NCBI GenBank assembly: GCA_018433835.1
Contig: JAHDQM010000021.1
Span: forward strand, 1-64,000
DNA length: 64,000 bases
Direction of reading: 5' to 3'
Origin: Methanoculleus sp.
GTDB taxonomy: Archaea > Halobacteriota > Methanomicrobia > Methanomicrobiales > Methanoculleaceae
Part shown: positions 8,962 through 18,477 of the stretch, one piece after another
Position numbering within the stretch: the stretch's first letter is position 1
Layout: every line of letters starts with the position of its first letter
Program-made: the position numbers and the translations under genes
Notes under the pieces: generated by a model
The model's input: the letters and a program-made list of their open reading frames with translations, nothing else
The model's database searches: none
What the model was told of the DNA's origin: nothing

Positions 8962-9570
8962 ATGGATGAAAAACTCCTCGACAAGGCGACAAATGGATTG
9001 CTCCGCTATGAAGAAAAGATCGAAGAAACTGACGTGCACTATGACGAACTGAAAAGACTTGGGGGGCATACTCCCGACGCACCGTATCGGTTAAAACACC
9101 TCCTCCCTTTTTGGATACATCTGCTTGAAGAGGAAGGAGTCGATTGTGAAGGTCTCCGGCAAGAGTATGAGAAAGTTACCCGAAAGTTGGCAGCACTGGA
9201 GCAAAAGAGAGGGAAGGATTATCGTGAAAAATTGTTCTCTCTGTTGAAAGATGAAGTCTACTATTATCCCGCGACGATACGATACTTTGCCGATATGGAC
9301 CCTTTGGAACTTGAGATTCCGAATGATTTACTCACTCGCACTGATATCGAGATACTATTGATGGAGTTGGACAGGGACTTTGATCTCACCGAGATAAAAA
9401 AGGAAGTCGCCCTTCTTGATGAAGAATTCAAATCCAGATATCTGTTGCATATGGATGAAATCCTGGAGCACTATCCTGAAGCTGAAGATCCATATGCACC
9501 TGAAAGTTTCTGGTGGCGTCATCCCCTGAAACTTTTGAGAGAAAAGCAGGCGATGCAGACGAACACTTAA
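8962..9570 (+). CDS. Putative immunity protein for cassette 3
   Basis: A 202-residue, highly charged, predominantly helical soluble protein (KLLDKATNGLLRYEEK at the start, DLTEIKKEVALLDEEFKS later). ATG at 8962 follows a GGAGG-containing stretch, 20 bp after the stop of toxin cassette 3. No family recognised. Its lower GC content than the flanking pre-toxin DNA and its position make an immunity role the best guess. Confidence 0.5.
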   Translation: MDEKLLDKATNGLLRYEEKIEETDVHYDELKRLGGHTPDAPYRLKHLLPFWIHLLEEEGVDCEGLRQEYEKVTRKLAALEQKRGKDYREKLFSLLKDEVYYYPATIRYFADMDPLELEIPNDLLTRTDIEILLMELDRDFDLTEIKKEVALLDEEFKSRYLLHMDEILEHYPEAEDPYAPESFWWRHPLKLLREKQAMQTNT

Positions 9571-9619
9571 TTTCCTTTTCTAACTGGTTTTCGGCAACCT
9601 GTACGCCACCATTCTTGGT

Positions 9620-9856
9620 TATGGCCCGCTGGAGATGGGGCGGGAGTTCCTGCTCGGCGCCGTTCTCGGGGAGTGGGGCGCCGGCGACCACGACAACCTC
9701 TTCTACCTGGGCGGGTGGGTCGCGAGCGGGGTCATCGTCATCGGGGATATCCGGGACATCGCCGCCACGATCTCGCGCGGCGAAGGTTGCGGAAGTCGTC
9801 GGGAAGTTCGTGCTGAAGCGCCCGGAGCTGCTGAAGTCTGCGATGGTGCTGCTGAT
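9620..9856 (+). pseudogene. Pre-toxin module remnant with internal deletion
   Basis: Homologous to 3291-3590 and 8143-8430 (GPLEMGREFLLGAVLGEW), but lacking both the upstream PEGA region and any tip. Compared with cassette 3, 59 bp are missing. The deletion ends coincide with a GCGGCGA repeat present at 8298-8304 and 8357-8363 and only once here (9777-9783), which shifts the frame. The remnant runs into unrelated hairpin-repeat DNA at about 9857. It is the decayed right end of the toxin array. Confidence 0.7.
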
Positions 9857-10121
9857 TAGCGAAATACTGGGCCCGGACGTGCGGACAGTCGCAGGTGCGA
9901 GCCATGAAGGTGCGAAGGCGGTGTGGATGCCGGTCCCTTTCGCGTTCATCGCACCCGACGGTGCTCGAGTTCCGGATGTCCCATCCGTCGCAGCTCGCGG
10001 CTTCGCGTTCTCGAAGACCTCCGGTCGTCTCGCATCTCGAACTCGTGAGATAGGGATTGTATGGAGTCGACCGCGATAGGGTTTTATCCTCTGCCTTCCA
10101 TCTCTCTCCTGGTGATGCCAT
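9857..10121. other. Non-coding spacer with short repeats, right border of toxin array
   Basis: Contains fragments such as GCAGGTGCGAG and AAGGTGCGAAGG, which also recur around 20.4-21.0 kb and 59.75 kb. I see no gene. GGGTTTTATCC near 10080 could serve as a TATA region for the small gene starting at 10122. Confidence 0.4.
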
Positions 10122-10274
10122 ATGTGTACAGTCGGTGGACCTGTCGATATCGAGTTCAATGAGCGGGTGAAGGGCACGAATTACCGCTGCAAAGAGTGCG
10201 GCGAGAAATTCAAGGGCATCGGAAAGCGGCCCATGTGCCCGAGCTGCCAGTCGGAAGATGTCGAAGAAGCCTGA
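10122..10274 (+). CDS. Small zinc-ribbon protein (50 aa)
   Basis: ATG at 10122 is preceded by GGTGATG at good spacing. The 50-residue product begins MCTVGGPVDIEFNERVKG and carries two CxxC knuckles (CKECGEKF and CPSCQSED), a rubredoxin-like or zinc-ribbon pattern for one metal ion. Its last 17 bases overlap the start of the next gene, so the two are probably co-translated. Small zinc ribbons of this type are common in methanogens and usually unassigned; I give no function beyond metal binding. Confidence 0.65.
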   Translation: MCTVGGPVDIEFNERVKGTNYRCKECGEKFKGIGKRPMCPSCQSEDVEEA

Positions 10275-10794
10275 AGGCGGCGCTTCCGGGGTTTCCTCTG
10301 CCGGGCCGGGTGTTGCGACCGTACCCCTCGGCGCCGAACCCCTCCTCATCCGGGGAGAACGCTCTTTTCTGCTTGTTGCAAAAGCTGCCTCCCGGTTTAC
10401 GCTCTGCATCGAAACCCCGGACGACGAGTACTGCGAGACAGTCGACCCCGACGACCTGATCGCCGTCTCCATGCCGGAAGGCGGCCCTCTTGAGCAGGCG
10501 CGCATGATGCTCGAGTTGGTCCGGCGCTACCATATCCCGCTCGTTGTCCTGCCTAAAGATCACCCCGGGTCGAAGCGGTTGTCGATGGTCGTCTCGGTCG
10601 CCCCGGAGATCCTCCTCGCCTGCGATATCCGCCGGGGAACCCACCCCGAGCAGCACCTGCTCTGTTCATCTGCAGAATTTTCCGGGCTCTCGCTTGCGGG
10701 GATTCCCGGGGGCGTTACGATAAAAAATTTACCTCCCGGCGCGAAGGTGAAATATCTGGATGCGGAAAAATCCTCAGCAGACAAACAACAATAA
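10258..10794 (+). CDS. Conserved-looking hypothetical protein, 178 aa
   Basis: It overlaps the zinc-ribbon gene by 17 bp and ends about 50 bp before ahaH. The N-terminal 25 residues are Gly/Ala/Ser-rich and look disordered. The rest is a compact alpha/beta protein (RSFLLVAKAASRFTLC, LELVRRYHIPLVVLP, RLSMVVSVAPEILLA). No catalytic motif is obvious, and I do not recognise the family. Codon use matches the surrounding GC-rich genes, supporting a real gene. The stop TAA lies inside the putative ATP synthase promoter. Confidence 0.55.
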   Translation: MSKKPEGGASGVSSAGPGVATVPLGAEPLLIRGERSFLLVAKAASRFTLCIETPDDEYCETVDPDDLIAVSMPEGGPLEQARMMLELVRRYHIPLVVLPKDHPGSKRLSMVVSVAPEILLACDIRRGTHPEQHLLCSSAEFSGLSLAGIPGGVTIKNLPPGAKVKYLDAEKSSADKQQ

Positions 10795-10800
10795 ATATAT
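10791..10800 (+). promoter_or_regulatory. TATA box of ATP synthase operon
   Basis: ATAAATATAT, 46 bp upstream of the ahaH ATG, fits an archaeal TATA element with a short leader containing a strong GGAGG at 10836-10840. Confidence 0.55.
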
Positions 10801-10845
10801 GCTCAATTTCATCAAATATTCATACGCCGTGAGAAGGAGGGTTTG

Positions 10846-11175
10846 ATGAAGACCGATGTCCTGAAAAGCATCAGGGAAACTGAAGAAGAGTATCAGGCGA
10901 TGATCCGTGATGCGCAGGCGGAGAGGAAGAAGAGCCTCTCGGATGCCGAGCTGGAGGCTGAAAACCTGGTCCTCAAGGCACAGAAAGATGCCGGGGAGCA
11001 CAGGAATCAGCGCCTTTTAGAGGCACGGGCCCAGGCGCAGAACAGATACGCGGAGATCGTCAGGGAGGGTGAAGCGCGCGCAGAGGCGCTGAAAGCAGCG
11101 GGGAACAAGAACCTTGCAAAAGCTGTAGACTTTATTGTTACGCGGTTTAAGGAGCAGCTGCATGTTAAGGCCTGA
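10846..11175 (+). CDS. ahaH: A-type ATP synthase subunit H (peripheral stalk)
   Basis: First gene of the ATP synthase operon. It is about 109 residues, almost entirely a charged helix (SIRETEEEYQAMIRDAQAER onwards) forming the right-handed coiled coil of the peripheral stalk with subunit E. I chose ATG 10846, which has GGAGG five bases upstream; a TTG three bases earlier is less likely. Its end overlaps the start of ahaI by 14 bp. Confidence 0.85.
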   Translation: MKTDVLKSIRETEEEYQAMIRDAQAERKKSLSDAELEAENLVLKAQKDAGEHRNQRLLEARAQAQNRYAEIVREGEARAEALKAAGNKNLAKAVDFIVTRFKEQLHVKA

Positions 11176-13105
11176 ACGGATGTGCCGGCTGCTCATCGCG
11201 GCCCCGAAGGGTGAGATCGACACCATCGTCAGAGAGCTCTATCGCCACAACGTCTATCACATCGAAGACTTCGTGCCGGAGAGCGCGGCTGCCGAATCGT
11301 TGTCGATCGGCCACCCGCTTTCCGGGGCGAGCGATGCGGCTTCGGCGCTCATCAAGGTCAGAGCAATCGAGAATGCGTGCGGGATAGACCCGGAGAACGT
11401 AGAAACCAGAGAGAAACTCCCTGCATCGAAGGTCAGGGCGATGATCCAGACGGATCTTCCCGTTATCCAGAAGGAAGCGGAAGATCTCATTGCTTCGCGC
11501 TCCAGACTGGAGGCACGGCAGAAGGAGCACGAACAGCGCGCGAGAGAACTTGAACCGTTTGCTGCGGTCCCTCTGGATCTTGAGTTCTACCGCGGGTACA
11601 CCCGGTTCACCGTCTTTGCCGGACACATCGCGCACGACGTCACGATCGACGTCCCCCACGAGAAATATTTTTCCGACAGGGTGTCCGGCAACATGATCGT
11701 CGTCGTGGTGCAGATCGAGCACCGCGAGCAGGTCGAGCGGACTCTTCTCGACGCCGGGTTCCAGGCGATCCCCGTTCCGGAAGAGACCGGGGCTCCGGCC
11801 GACCGCCTGAAGGATCACTTAGAAGAGGGCCGGCGGATCGCGGACGAGATCGCCGAGGTCAACGCAAAGATCGCGGGAATCCGGGAGAGGCACACCGACT
11901 TCCTGGTAGCATGTGATGAACTACTCACGGCTGACGTAGAGCGGGCGGAAGCCCCATTGCGGTTTGCTACCACAGAAGAGACCTTCATCACCGAAGGGTG
12001 GGTGCCCGGCGACCGCGCGGACAGGATCCGGGAAGCACTGGAGAAGGTGACCAACGGCAGGATCTACATCGAGGAACTGGAGGTCGACGACGATGCCAGG
12101 GTCCCGGTGGAGTACGAGAACCCGTCGTTCGCCTCACCGACACAGGTGCTCATGGATATCTACGCGCGGCCGCGGTACTCCGAACTCGACCCGACACTGA
12201 TGGTAGCCATCGTGTTTCCGATCTTCTTCGGCATGATCCTCGGTGATGTGGGGTACGGAGCAGTCCTGCTCGTCCTGAGCCTCGTGTTGCGCAAGTTCCT
12301 GAAAAGCGACGAAGGAAGGATGCTCCTCAAGGTGCTCAGCTACGCAAGCATCTCAAGCATCATCTTCGGCGTACTCTACAGCGAGTTCTTCGGGTTCCCG
12401 CTTCCGTGGCCGCCCCTGATCTTCTCCCGCCACCTCAACATCGGAGGAGAAGCGGGCGGCCACGGTCCCCAGGTAGCCGAACTCATGATCGTCGCGATCT
12501 GGATCGGTATCCTGCACATAACGCTCGGGCGCATCCTCGGTATGATCAACGCACGGAAACTTTACCACGGGAAGCACGCGACGAAGGCGGTAATCGCCAA
12601 CGCCGGATGGCTCGGAACGATGTGGGGCATCATCATCTTGATCTGGTCGTTCTACGCCATTCCGATGATGCCCGACCTGACAGGCTTCCCTGTTGCCATC
12701 GCGGTGGGCGTCGTCCTCCTGGTGGCAGGCGTTATCGGGATCGCGCAGGAGAACCCGCTCGAGGTCGTCGAACTTCCGACGATCGTCAGCCACGTATTGT
12801 CCTACGCCCGTCTTGTGGCGGTGGGTTTATCCTCGGTCGCTATCGCGATGGTGATCAACTTCATCGCGATCGGCATGATGATAGAACCCCAGCTCGAAGT
12901 GATCACCCCGGTCGGCGTGATCATCATCATCGTCGGCATTCTCGTCCTTCTGGTGGGGCATGCGCTGAACACGGCACTCGGCCTCCTCGGCGGCGGTTTG
13001 CACTCAATTCGTCTTCACTATGTTGAGTTCTTCACCAAGTTCTACAAAGGTGGAGGAAAGAAGTACAATCCATTCGGTATGAAATCCAAGTTTACGGAGG
13101 AATAA
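11162..13105 (+). CDS. ahaI: A-type ATP synthase subunit I (membrane subunit a)
   Basis: A 647-residue stator subunit that forms the ion half-channels against the K ring and anchors the peripheral stalk. The soluble N-terminal half has two coiled-coil stretches. From about residue 340 there are eight or so membrane helices (VAIVFPIFFGMILGDVGYG onwards). The essential arginine is in LSYARLVAVGLSSVAIAM. ATG 11162, with AAGGAG upstream, is preferred over an in-frame start 27 bp earlier because it overlaps the end of ahaH, as usual in this operon. Confidence 0.92.
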   Translation: MLRPERMCRLLIAAPKGEIDTIVRELYRHNVYHIEDFVPESAAAESLSIGHPLSGASDAASALIKVRAIENACGIDPENVETREKLPASKVRAMIQTDLPVIQKEAEDLIASRSRLEARQKEHEQRARELEPFAAVPLDLEFYRGYTRFTVFAGHIAHDVTIDVPHEKYFSDRVSGNMIVVVVQIEHREQVERTLLDAGFQAIPVPEETGAPADRLKDHLEEGRRIADEIAEVNAKIAGIRERHTDFLVACDELLTADVERAEAPLRFATTEETFITEGWVPGDRADRIREALEKVTNGRIYIEELEVDDDARVPVEYENPSFASPTQVLMDIYARPRYSELDPTLMVAIVFPIFFGMILGDVGYGAVLLVLSLVLRKFLKSDEGRMLLKVLSYASISSIIFGVLYSEFFGFPLPWPPLIFSRHLNIGGEAGGHGPQVAELMIVAIWIGILHITLGRILGMINARKLYHGKHATKAVIANAGWLGTMWGIIILIWSFYAIPMMPDLTGFPVAIAVGVVLLVAGVIGIAQENPLEVVELPTIVSHVLSYARLVAVGLSSVAIAMVINFIAIGMMIEPQLEVITPVGVIIIIVGILVLLVGHALNTALGLLGGGLHSIRLHYVEFFTKFYKGGGKKYNPFGMKSKFTEE

Positions 13106-13109
13106 GAAA

Positions 13110-13367
13110 ATGGTAGATTTTGGCACAGCAGAACTGACTCTTGAAATGGTACAGGCATCGCAGTTGGGAATGAGAGCACTCGGCGCAGGTCTTGCGGTCG
13201 GTCTGACCGGCATCGGCGCAGGTGTCGCGGAGATGGGGATCGGTTCCGCTGCGGTCGGGGCGACGGCAGAGAACCGTGACATGTTTGGTCTGGCTCTGCT
13301 CCTGACGGTTATTCCCGAAACCATTGTCATCTTCGGTCTTGTGGTTGCACTGCTGCTTCTGTTCTGA
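13110..13367 (+). CDS. ahaK: A-type ATP synthase subunit K (proteolipid c ring)
   Basis: 85-residue hairpin with two membrane helices. The first is Gly/Ala-rich (GLTGIGAGVAEMGIGSAAVG). The second carries the ion-binding carboxylate in TVIPETIVIFG (Glu70, Thr71). It is a single hairpin, not a duplicated or triplicated form. Whether the ring moves H+ or Na+ cannot be settled from these residues alone. It lies between ahaI (4 bp) and ahaE (11 bp). Confidence 0.93.
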   Translation: MVDFGTAELTLEMVQASQLGMRALGAGLAVGLTGIGAGVAEMGIGSAAVGATAENRDMFGLALLLTVIPETIVIFGLVVALLLLF

Positions 13368-13378
13368 TGGAGTGAACC

Positions 13379-13957
13379 ATGGGACTCGAAGCAGTCGTGA
13401 ACGAGATCCGGGAGAAAGGGCGAAAGGAGGTCGAGGCGGTTCGGGCAGCGACCCGGGCCGAAGTCGAAGAGATCCTGAAGGACGCACAGGCCCGCGCCGC
13501 CGAGATTAAACTCTCGGCCGAAGAAGAGGCGGATCGGGCGGCCACCCACATCATTAACCAGGAAGTCTCCGCAGCGAACCTCGTCGTCAAACGGCAGGTC
13601 CTGAACGCCCAGAAGACGCTCCTCGACCAGGTCTATTCGGCCTCGCTCGCTGCTGTCGGTGATCTGCCTGCTGAGTTCCAGGAGAAGGCGCTCACAGACC
13701 TGTTGAAGAGAGCGGCAAAGGAGATCAAGAAGGGTGTCGTGCACGTGAACGAGCGCGACATCCCTGTTGTCGAGAAGATCCTCGGTGCGACAAAGTCACT
13801 CTCCGGCTACACTGTGGGCGACCCGGTTGACATTCCCGGCGGTGTCATCATCGAGAGCAACGACGGCGAGCTGCAGATCGACTACAGCTACGGCACGTTC
13901 CTGGGCGAAGTCTGGGAGTCCGGCCTGAAGGATGCGTCAGATATTCTGTTTGCATGA
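13379..13957 (+). CDS. ahaE: A-type ATP synthase subunit E (peripheral stalk)
   Basis: 192 residues: a long N-terminal charged helix (IREKGRKEVEAVRAATRAEV) that pairs with subunit H, then a globular C-terminal head (GGVIIESNDGELQIDYSYGT) that binds the A3B3 hexamer. Length and domain order are normal for the family. It is third after ahaH in the canonical order. Confidence 0.92.
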   Translation: MGLEAVVNEIREKGRKEVEAVRAATRAEVEEILKDAQARAAEIKLSAEEEADRAATHIINQEVSAANLVVKRQVLNAQKTLLDQVYSASLAAVGDLPAEFQEKALTDLLKRAAKEIKKGVVHVNERDIPVVEKILGATKSLSGYTVGDPVDIPGGVIIESNDGELQIDYSYGTFLGEVWESGLKDASDILFA

Positions 13958-13969
13958 GGAGGTTCATAC

Positions 13970-15025
13970 ATGGCAGGGATAAGTAGCGGACCGGCAACCT
14001 ACATCTACGCCTGCACCCGCATGCGGGTGCGGCGATCGCTGCTGATACCGCGAGAAGATTATCTCCGGATGCTGAATATGAGCCTGCCTGAGATCACCCG
14101 GTTCGTCGGCGAGACCAACTACCGGTCCGAGATCGATGAACTCGGCACCTCCTTCTCCGGGATCAACCTTGTCGAGGTGGCTCTGAGCTGGAACCTCGCA
14201 AAGGAGTACCAGAGCATCCTGGAGCTTGTGCCCGGGGAACTGAAATACTTCACCGCCAGTTACCTGCGCCGGTGGGACATTCAGAACGTCGTCACCATCC
14301 TGCGTGGCAAGATGCAGGGGGTACAGCCCGGCAAGCTCAGGGAGGTTCTGATCCCGGCCGGCAGGCTGGACAAGGTCGCTCTCGACCGTCTTCTCACTGA
14401 AGAGTCGCCGGAACGGGTCGTCGAGGCGCTCAAGGGCGAACGGTTCTACCCCGTCATCGAGAGGGAACTTCCCCGCGCGATGGAGACGGGATCGTTCGCC
14501 CATCTGGAGAACGAACTCTACAAGAGCTACTACGCACGGCTCATTGCCGACGTCGCGGAAGGCATCAAGGGCGGGAACATATTCCAGAAGTACATCGAGC
14601 TCGAGATCGACACCCGGAACATCCAGAACCTCTTCCGCCTCCGGGCCGGGCACGTCCGTGAGGACGTGCGGGAACTGATGATCCCCGGTGGCTCGTTCTC
14701 GGTGGAGGAACTGCAGCGGCTCTCGGGGCTTGAGGACCGGGATGAGTTCATCGACGCCTTAAAGAGGCAGGTGAGGGCGGTCCCGCTCTTAAACGCGCTC
14801 GAAGCAATCCGGGGCAAGGATGCCATCCACGAGATTGAGGTTGCGCTGACCCGGGTCCAGCTGGACCAGATGGAACGGATGTCGAAGCGGTACCCGTTCT
14901 CGATTCTTCCCATTCTGGTCTACCTGGAGGAAAAGAAGTACGAGGTCGCGAACCTTCGCGCCCTCGCCCGGGGCAAGGAAGCCGGCCTCCCCGGTGAGCG
15001 ATTACAGGGCTACCTGGTGATGTAG
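13970..15025 (+). CDS. ahaC: A-type ATP synthase subunit C (central stalk funnel)
   Basis: 351-residue subunit of the V/A-type C (yeast d) family. It couples the DF central shaft to the membrane ring. Internal repeats rich in Arg and Glu are visible ([16 protein letters not shown] and [14 protein letters not shown] segments). ATG 13970 follows GAGGAGG. The gene ends one base before ahaF begins. Confidence 0.92.
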   Translation: MAGISSGPATYIYACTRMRVRRSLLIPREDYLRMLNMSLPEITRFVGETNYRSEIDELGTSFSGINLVEVALSWNLAKEYQSILELVPGELKYFTASYLRRWDIQNVVTILRGKMQGVQPGKLREVLIPAGRLDKVALDRLLTEESPERVVEALKGERFYPVIERELPRAMETGSFAHLENELYKSYYARLIADVAEGIKGGNIFQKYIELEIDTRNIQNLFRLRAGHVREDVRELMIPGGSFSVEELQRLSGLEDRDEFIDALKRQVRAVPLLNALEAIRGKDAIHEIEVALTRVQLDQMERMSKRYPFSILPILVYLEEKKYEVANLRALARGKEAGLPGERLQGYLVM

Positions 15026-15026
15026 A

Positions 15027-15329
15027 ATGGAGATCGCAATTGTCGGTACCGGTGAATTCATCCTCGGTTTCAGGCTCGCGGGCGTCAGGAAGACCTACGC
15101 GGCCGAGACCGACGAGCGGCTGGTCGAGCAGATCAACCAGGTGCTGGATGACAAGGAAGTCGGCATTCTCGTGCTGAAGGGCAGCGACATGGAGCGGATC
15201 CCCCTGCGACTTCGCACCGCCCTCGAGAACTCCGTTAAGCCGACGGTAATCGCTATCGGCGGAGAAGAGGGCGGCCTGTCGATGAGAGAGAAAATCAAGA
15301 GATCGGTGGGTGTTGATCTGTGGAAGTAA
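15027..15329 (+). CDS. ahaF: A-type ATP synthase subunit F (central stalk)
   Basis: 100-residue Rossmann-like subunit F of the rotor, with the typical start [19 protein letters not shown] and the EERIRIL-like acidic helix replaced here by [19 protein letters not shown]. It binds subunit D and regulates rotation. It overlaps the start of ahaA. Confidence 0.92.
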   Translation: MEIAIVGTGEFILGFRLAGVRKTYAAETDERLVEQINQVLDDKEVGILVLKGSDMERIPLRLRTALENSVKPTVIAIGGEEGGLSMREKIKRSVGVDLWK

Positions 15330-17083
15330 TGGAAAAAACAAAAGAAAACAGGACTCGTGGAGCCCTGAAACGAATTTCAGGGCCGGTCGTCACTGCTGTC
15401 GGTCTCGACGCACACATGTACGACGTGGTGAAGATCGGCAATGAAGAACTGATGGGGGAGGTCATCAAGATCCAGGGTGAGAACATCATCATCCAGGTTT
15501 ACGAAGATACCGCCGGCATCAGGCCCGGTGAACCGGTGGAGAACACCGGTCTCTCGCTCGCAGTGGAGCTCGGGCCCGGTCTGCTGACCAGTATCTACGA
15601 CGGGATCCAGCGGCCGCTCGAGGTGCTCGTGGACAGGATGGGCAACTTCATCGAGCGCGGCGTTTCGGCCCCCGGCCTCTCCCACGAGAAGAAGTGGGAG
15701 TTCGTGCCCACGGCGAAGGCAGGCGACGAGGTCAAGGCCGGGGATATCCTCGGCACGGTCCAGGAGACGAACATCGTCCACAAGGTTATGGTCCCGCCCC
15801 GGACGAAGAGCGCCAGGATCAAGGAGATCTCGGGCGGCAGTTTCACGGTGGACGAGACCATCTGCGTCCTCGAAGACGGCACCGAGATCACGATGCTCCA
15901 GCGCTGGCCGGTCCGTGTGCCCCGCCCGGTGAAGGAGAAACTGAACCCGGACATCCCGCTGATCACCGGTCAGCGGATCCTGGACGGTCTCTTCCCCATC
16001 GCGAAGGGCGGAACGGCGGCTATCCCGGGACCGTTCGGGAGCGGCAAGACGGTCACCCAGCAGCAGCTTGCGAAGTGGTCCGATGCCGAGATAGTCGTCT
16101 ACATCGGCTGCGGCGAGCGCGGCAACGAGATGACCGAGGTACTGACCGAGTTCCCCGAGCTGGAGGACCCAAAGACCGGCAAACCGCTGATGGAGCGGAC
16201 GGTGCTTATCGCAAACACCTCGAACATGCCTGTTGCAGCCCGTGAAGCGTCCGTTTACACGGGGATCACGATCGCCGAGTACTTCCGGGACATGGGCTAC
16301 GACGTCTCCCTGATGGCCGACTCCACCTCCCGGTGGGCTGAAGCCATGCGTGAGATCTCGAGCCGGCTTGAAGAGATGCCCGGCGAAGAGGGTTACCCCG
16401 CCTACCTTGCGGCCCGCCTCTCGGAGTTCTACGAGCGTGCCGGCCGCGTCATCACCTTGAACGGAGCGGGCGGTTCCGTCTCGGTCATCGGCGCGGTCTC
16501 GCCGCCGGGCGGCGACTTCTCCGAGCCGGTCACCCAGAACACCCTGCGTATCGTCAAGGTCTTCTGGGCACTGGACGCGAAGCTCTCCCAGCGCCGGCAC
16601 TTCCCGGCCATCAACTGGCTGAACTCCTACTCGCTGTACCTCGACTCGCTCAACGACTGGTACGACCGCGAGGTCTCGCCCGAGTGGAACCCCCTCCGGG
16701 CCTGGGCGATGGGCGTCCTCCAGAAGGAGGCCGAGCTCCAGGAGATCGTCCAGCTGGTCGGTTCCGACGCCCTGCCCGACGAGGAGCAGGTCACCATCGA
16801 GGTGGCCAGGATGATCCGCGAGATCTTCCTGCAGCAGAATGCCTACGACGCGGTGGATACGTTCTGCCCGATGTCCAAGCAGTACGACATGATGAAGGCG
16901 ATCAAGCACTTCGCCGACCTCGCGCGTACCGCCCAGGCGGCCGGAGCGACCCCACAGCAGGTCATCGGCATAAAGAGCAAGAACGAGCTTCCGCAGATCA
17001 AGTTCATCAAGGACTACGAGCCCGAACTTGAGAAGATTCTGAAAGACATGGAAGCTGAATTTGATGCGATGAGGGCGGTGTGA
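15320..17083 (+). CDS. ahaA: A-type ATP synthase catalytic subunit A
   Basis: 587-residue catalytic subunit (V-type A family, longer than F1 beta because of the non-homologous insertion at about 110-200). The P-loop is [12 protein letters not shown]; the Walker B region is [17 protein letters not shown], and the catalytic glutamate is in [14 protein letters not shown] 15320 has GGTGG at proper spacing. An ATG at 15329 overlapping the ahaF stop is an alternative that would shorten the protein by three residues. Confidence 0.95.
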   Translation: MEVMEKTKENRTRGALKRISGPVVTAVGLDAHMYDVVKIGNEELMGEVIKIQGENIIIQVYEDTAGIRPGEPVENTGLSLAVELGPGLLTSIYDGIQRPLEVLVDRMGNFIERGVSAPGLSHEKKWEFVPTAKAGDEVKAGDILGTVQETNIVHKVMVPPRTKSARIKEISGGSFTVDETICVLEDGTEITMLQRWPVRVPRPVKEKLNPDIPLITGQRILDGLFPIAKGGTAAIPGPFGSGKTVTQQQLAKWSDAEIVVYIGCGERGNEMTEVLTEFPELEDPKTGKPLMERTVLIANTSNMPVAAREASVYTGITIAEYFRDMGYDVSLMADSTSRWAEAMREISSRLEEMPGEEGYPAYLAARLSEFYERAGRVITLNGAGGSVSVIGAVSPPGGDFSEPVTQNTLRIVKVFWALDAKLSQRRHFPAINWLNSYSLYLDSLNDWYDREVSPEWNPLRAWAMGVLQKEAELQEIVQLVGSDALPDEEQVTIEVARMIREIFLQQNAYDAVDTFCPMSKQYDMMKAIKHFADLARTAQAAGATPQQVIGIKSKNELPQIKFIKDYEPELEKILKDMEAEFDAMRAV

Positions 17084-17085
17084 CT

Positions 17086-18471
17086 ATGAAGGAGTACAGA
17101 ACGGTTGCACAGATTGCAGGCCCCCTGGTCTTCGTCGAGAAAACGGAGCCGGTGGGCTACAGCGAGCTCGTCAACATCGTGACCGCCGACGGCACGGTCA
17201 AGCGCGGCCAGGTGCTGGATACGAGCGACGAGATCGTGGTCGTCCAGGTCTTCGAGACCACCGCAGGCATCGGCAGGGACTCGGGCATCCGCTTCACCGG
17301 CGAGACGATCAAGATGCCGGTGGGCAAGGACATGCTCGGCCGTATCCTCTCCGGCGGCGGCAAGCCGATCGACGGCGGCCCGGATATCGTGCCCGAAAAG
17401 CGGCTCGAGATCACCGGTGCGGCCATCAACCCCTACGCCCGGGCGCCCCCCGAGGACTTCATCCAGACGGGTATCTCGACCATCGACGGGACCAACACCC
17501 TGGTCCGGGGTCAGAAACTCCCGATCTTCTCGGCTTCGGGTCTGCCCCACAACGACGTGGCGCTCCAGATTGCCCGGCAGGCAAAGGTCCCTGGCTCGAC
17601 GGAAGAGTTCGCCGTGGTCTTTGCGGCCATGGGTATCACCCGGGAAGAGGCCAACTACTTCATGGCCGATTTCGAGAAGACAGGCGCTCTCGAGCGTTCG
17701 GTCGTTTTCTTAAACCTCGCCGACGACCCGGCCGTCGAGCGGACCATTACGCCGCGTCTCGCGCTCACCACCGCCGAGTACCTGGCGTTCGACCTCGGCT
17801 ACCACGTGCTGGTCATCCTGACTGATATGACCAACTACTGCGAGGCGCTCCGTCAGATCGGCGCGGCCCGTGAGGAAGTGCCCGGGCGGCGCGGCTACCC
17901 GGGATACATGTACACGGACCTTGCAAGCATTTACGAGCGTGCCGGTATCATCAAGGGCGTCAAGGGCTCTGTGACCCAGATCCCGATCCTGACGATGCCG
18001 GGTGACGATATCACCCACCCGATCCCGGACCTGACCGGCTACATCACCGAAGGACAGATCGTGGTCAACCGTGAGTTGCACCGGAAGGGCATCTACCCGC
18101 CGATCAACGTGCTGCCCTCGCTCTCCCGTCTGATGAATCTCGGTATAGGGGAGGGGCACACCCGCGAGGATCACAAGAAGGTCTCGGACCAGCTCTACGC
18201 GGCGTATGCCGAGGGTAACGATCTCCGGGGCCTTGTGGCCATCGTCGGAAAGGACGCGCTCTCGGAGCGCGACCGGATGTTCCTTGAGTTCGCCGACCTC
18301 TTCGAGGACCGGTTCGTCAGGCAGGGCCTCTACGAAGACCGGGCGATCGAGGAGACGCTCGACCTCGGCTGGGACCTCCTCTCGACGCTGCCCGAAGAGC
18401 AGCTCGTGCGTATCGACCGCGAACTGATCCAGAAGTATCACCCGAAGTACCGGAAGAAGGCCCAGGGGTAA
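17086..18471 (+). CDS. ahaB: A-type ATP synthase regulatory subunit B
   Basis: About 461 residues, the non-catalytic nucleotide-binding subunit that alternates with A in the hexamer. In place of a P-loop it has [19 protein letters not shown], the usual degenerate form. ATG 17086, three bases after the ahaA stop and five bases after GGTG, is preferred to a GTG overlapping that stop. Length is typical. Confidence 0.95.
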   Translation: MKEYRTVAQIAGPLVFVEKTEPVGYSELVNIVTADGTVKRGQVLDTSDEIVVVQVFETTAGIGRDSGIRFTGETIKMPVGKDMLGRILSGGGKPIDGGPDIVPEKRLEITGAAINPYARAPPEDFIQTGISTIDGTNTLVRGQKLPIFSASGLPHNDVALQIARQAKVPGSTEEFAVVFAAMGITREEANYFMADFEKTGALERSVVFLNLADDPAVERTITPRLALTTAEYLAFDLGYHVLVILTDMTNYCEALRQIGAAREEVPGRRGYPGYMYTDLASIYERAGIIKGVKGSVTQIPILTMPGDDITHPIPDLTGYITEGQIVVNRELHRKGIYPPINVLPSLSRLMNLGIGEGHTREDHKKVSDQLYAAYAEGNDLRGLVAIVGKDALSERDRMFLEFADLFEDRFVRQGLYEDRAIEETLDLGWDLLSTLPEEQLVRIDRELIQKYHPKYRKKAQG

Positions 18472-18477
18472 GTGTCC

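Noticed and set aside
13110..13367. Calling the ATP synthase Na+-dependent from subunit K
   Set aside because: The PET motif is present, but the full set of sodium ligands cannot be confirmed from this sequence alone.
15377..16909. 510-codon minus-strand frame over ahaA
   Set aside because: Antisense shadow of a highly conserved housekeeping gene caused by GC-rich codon bias.
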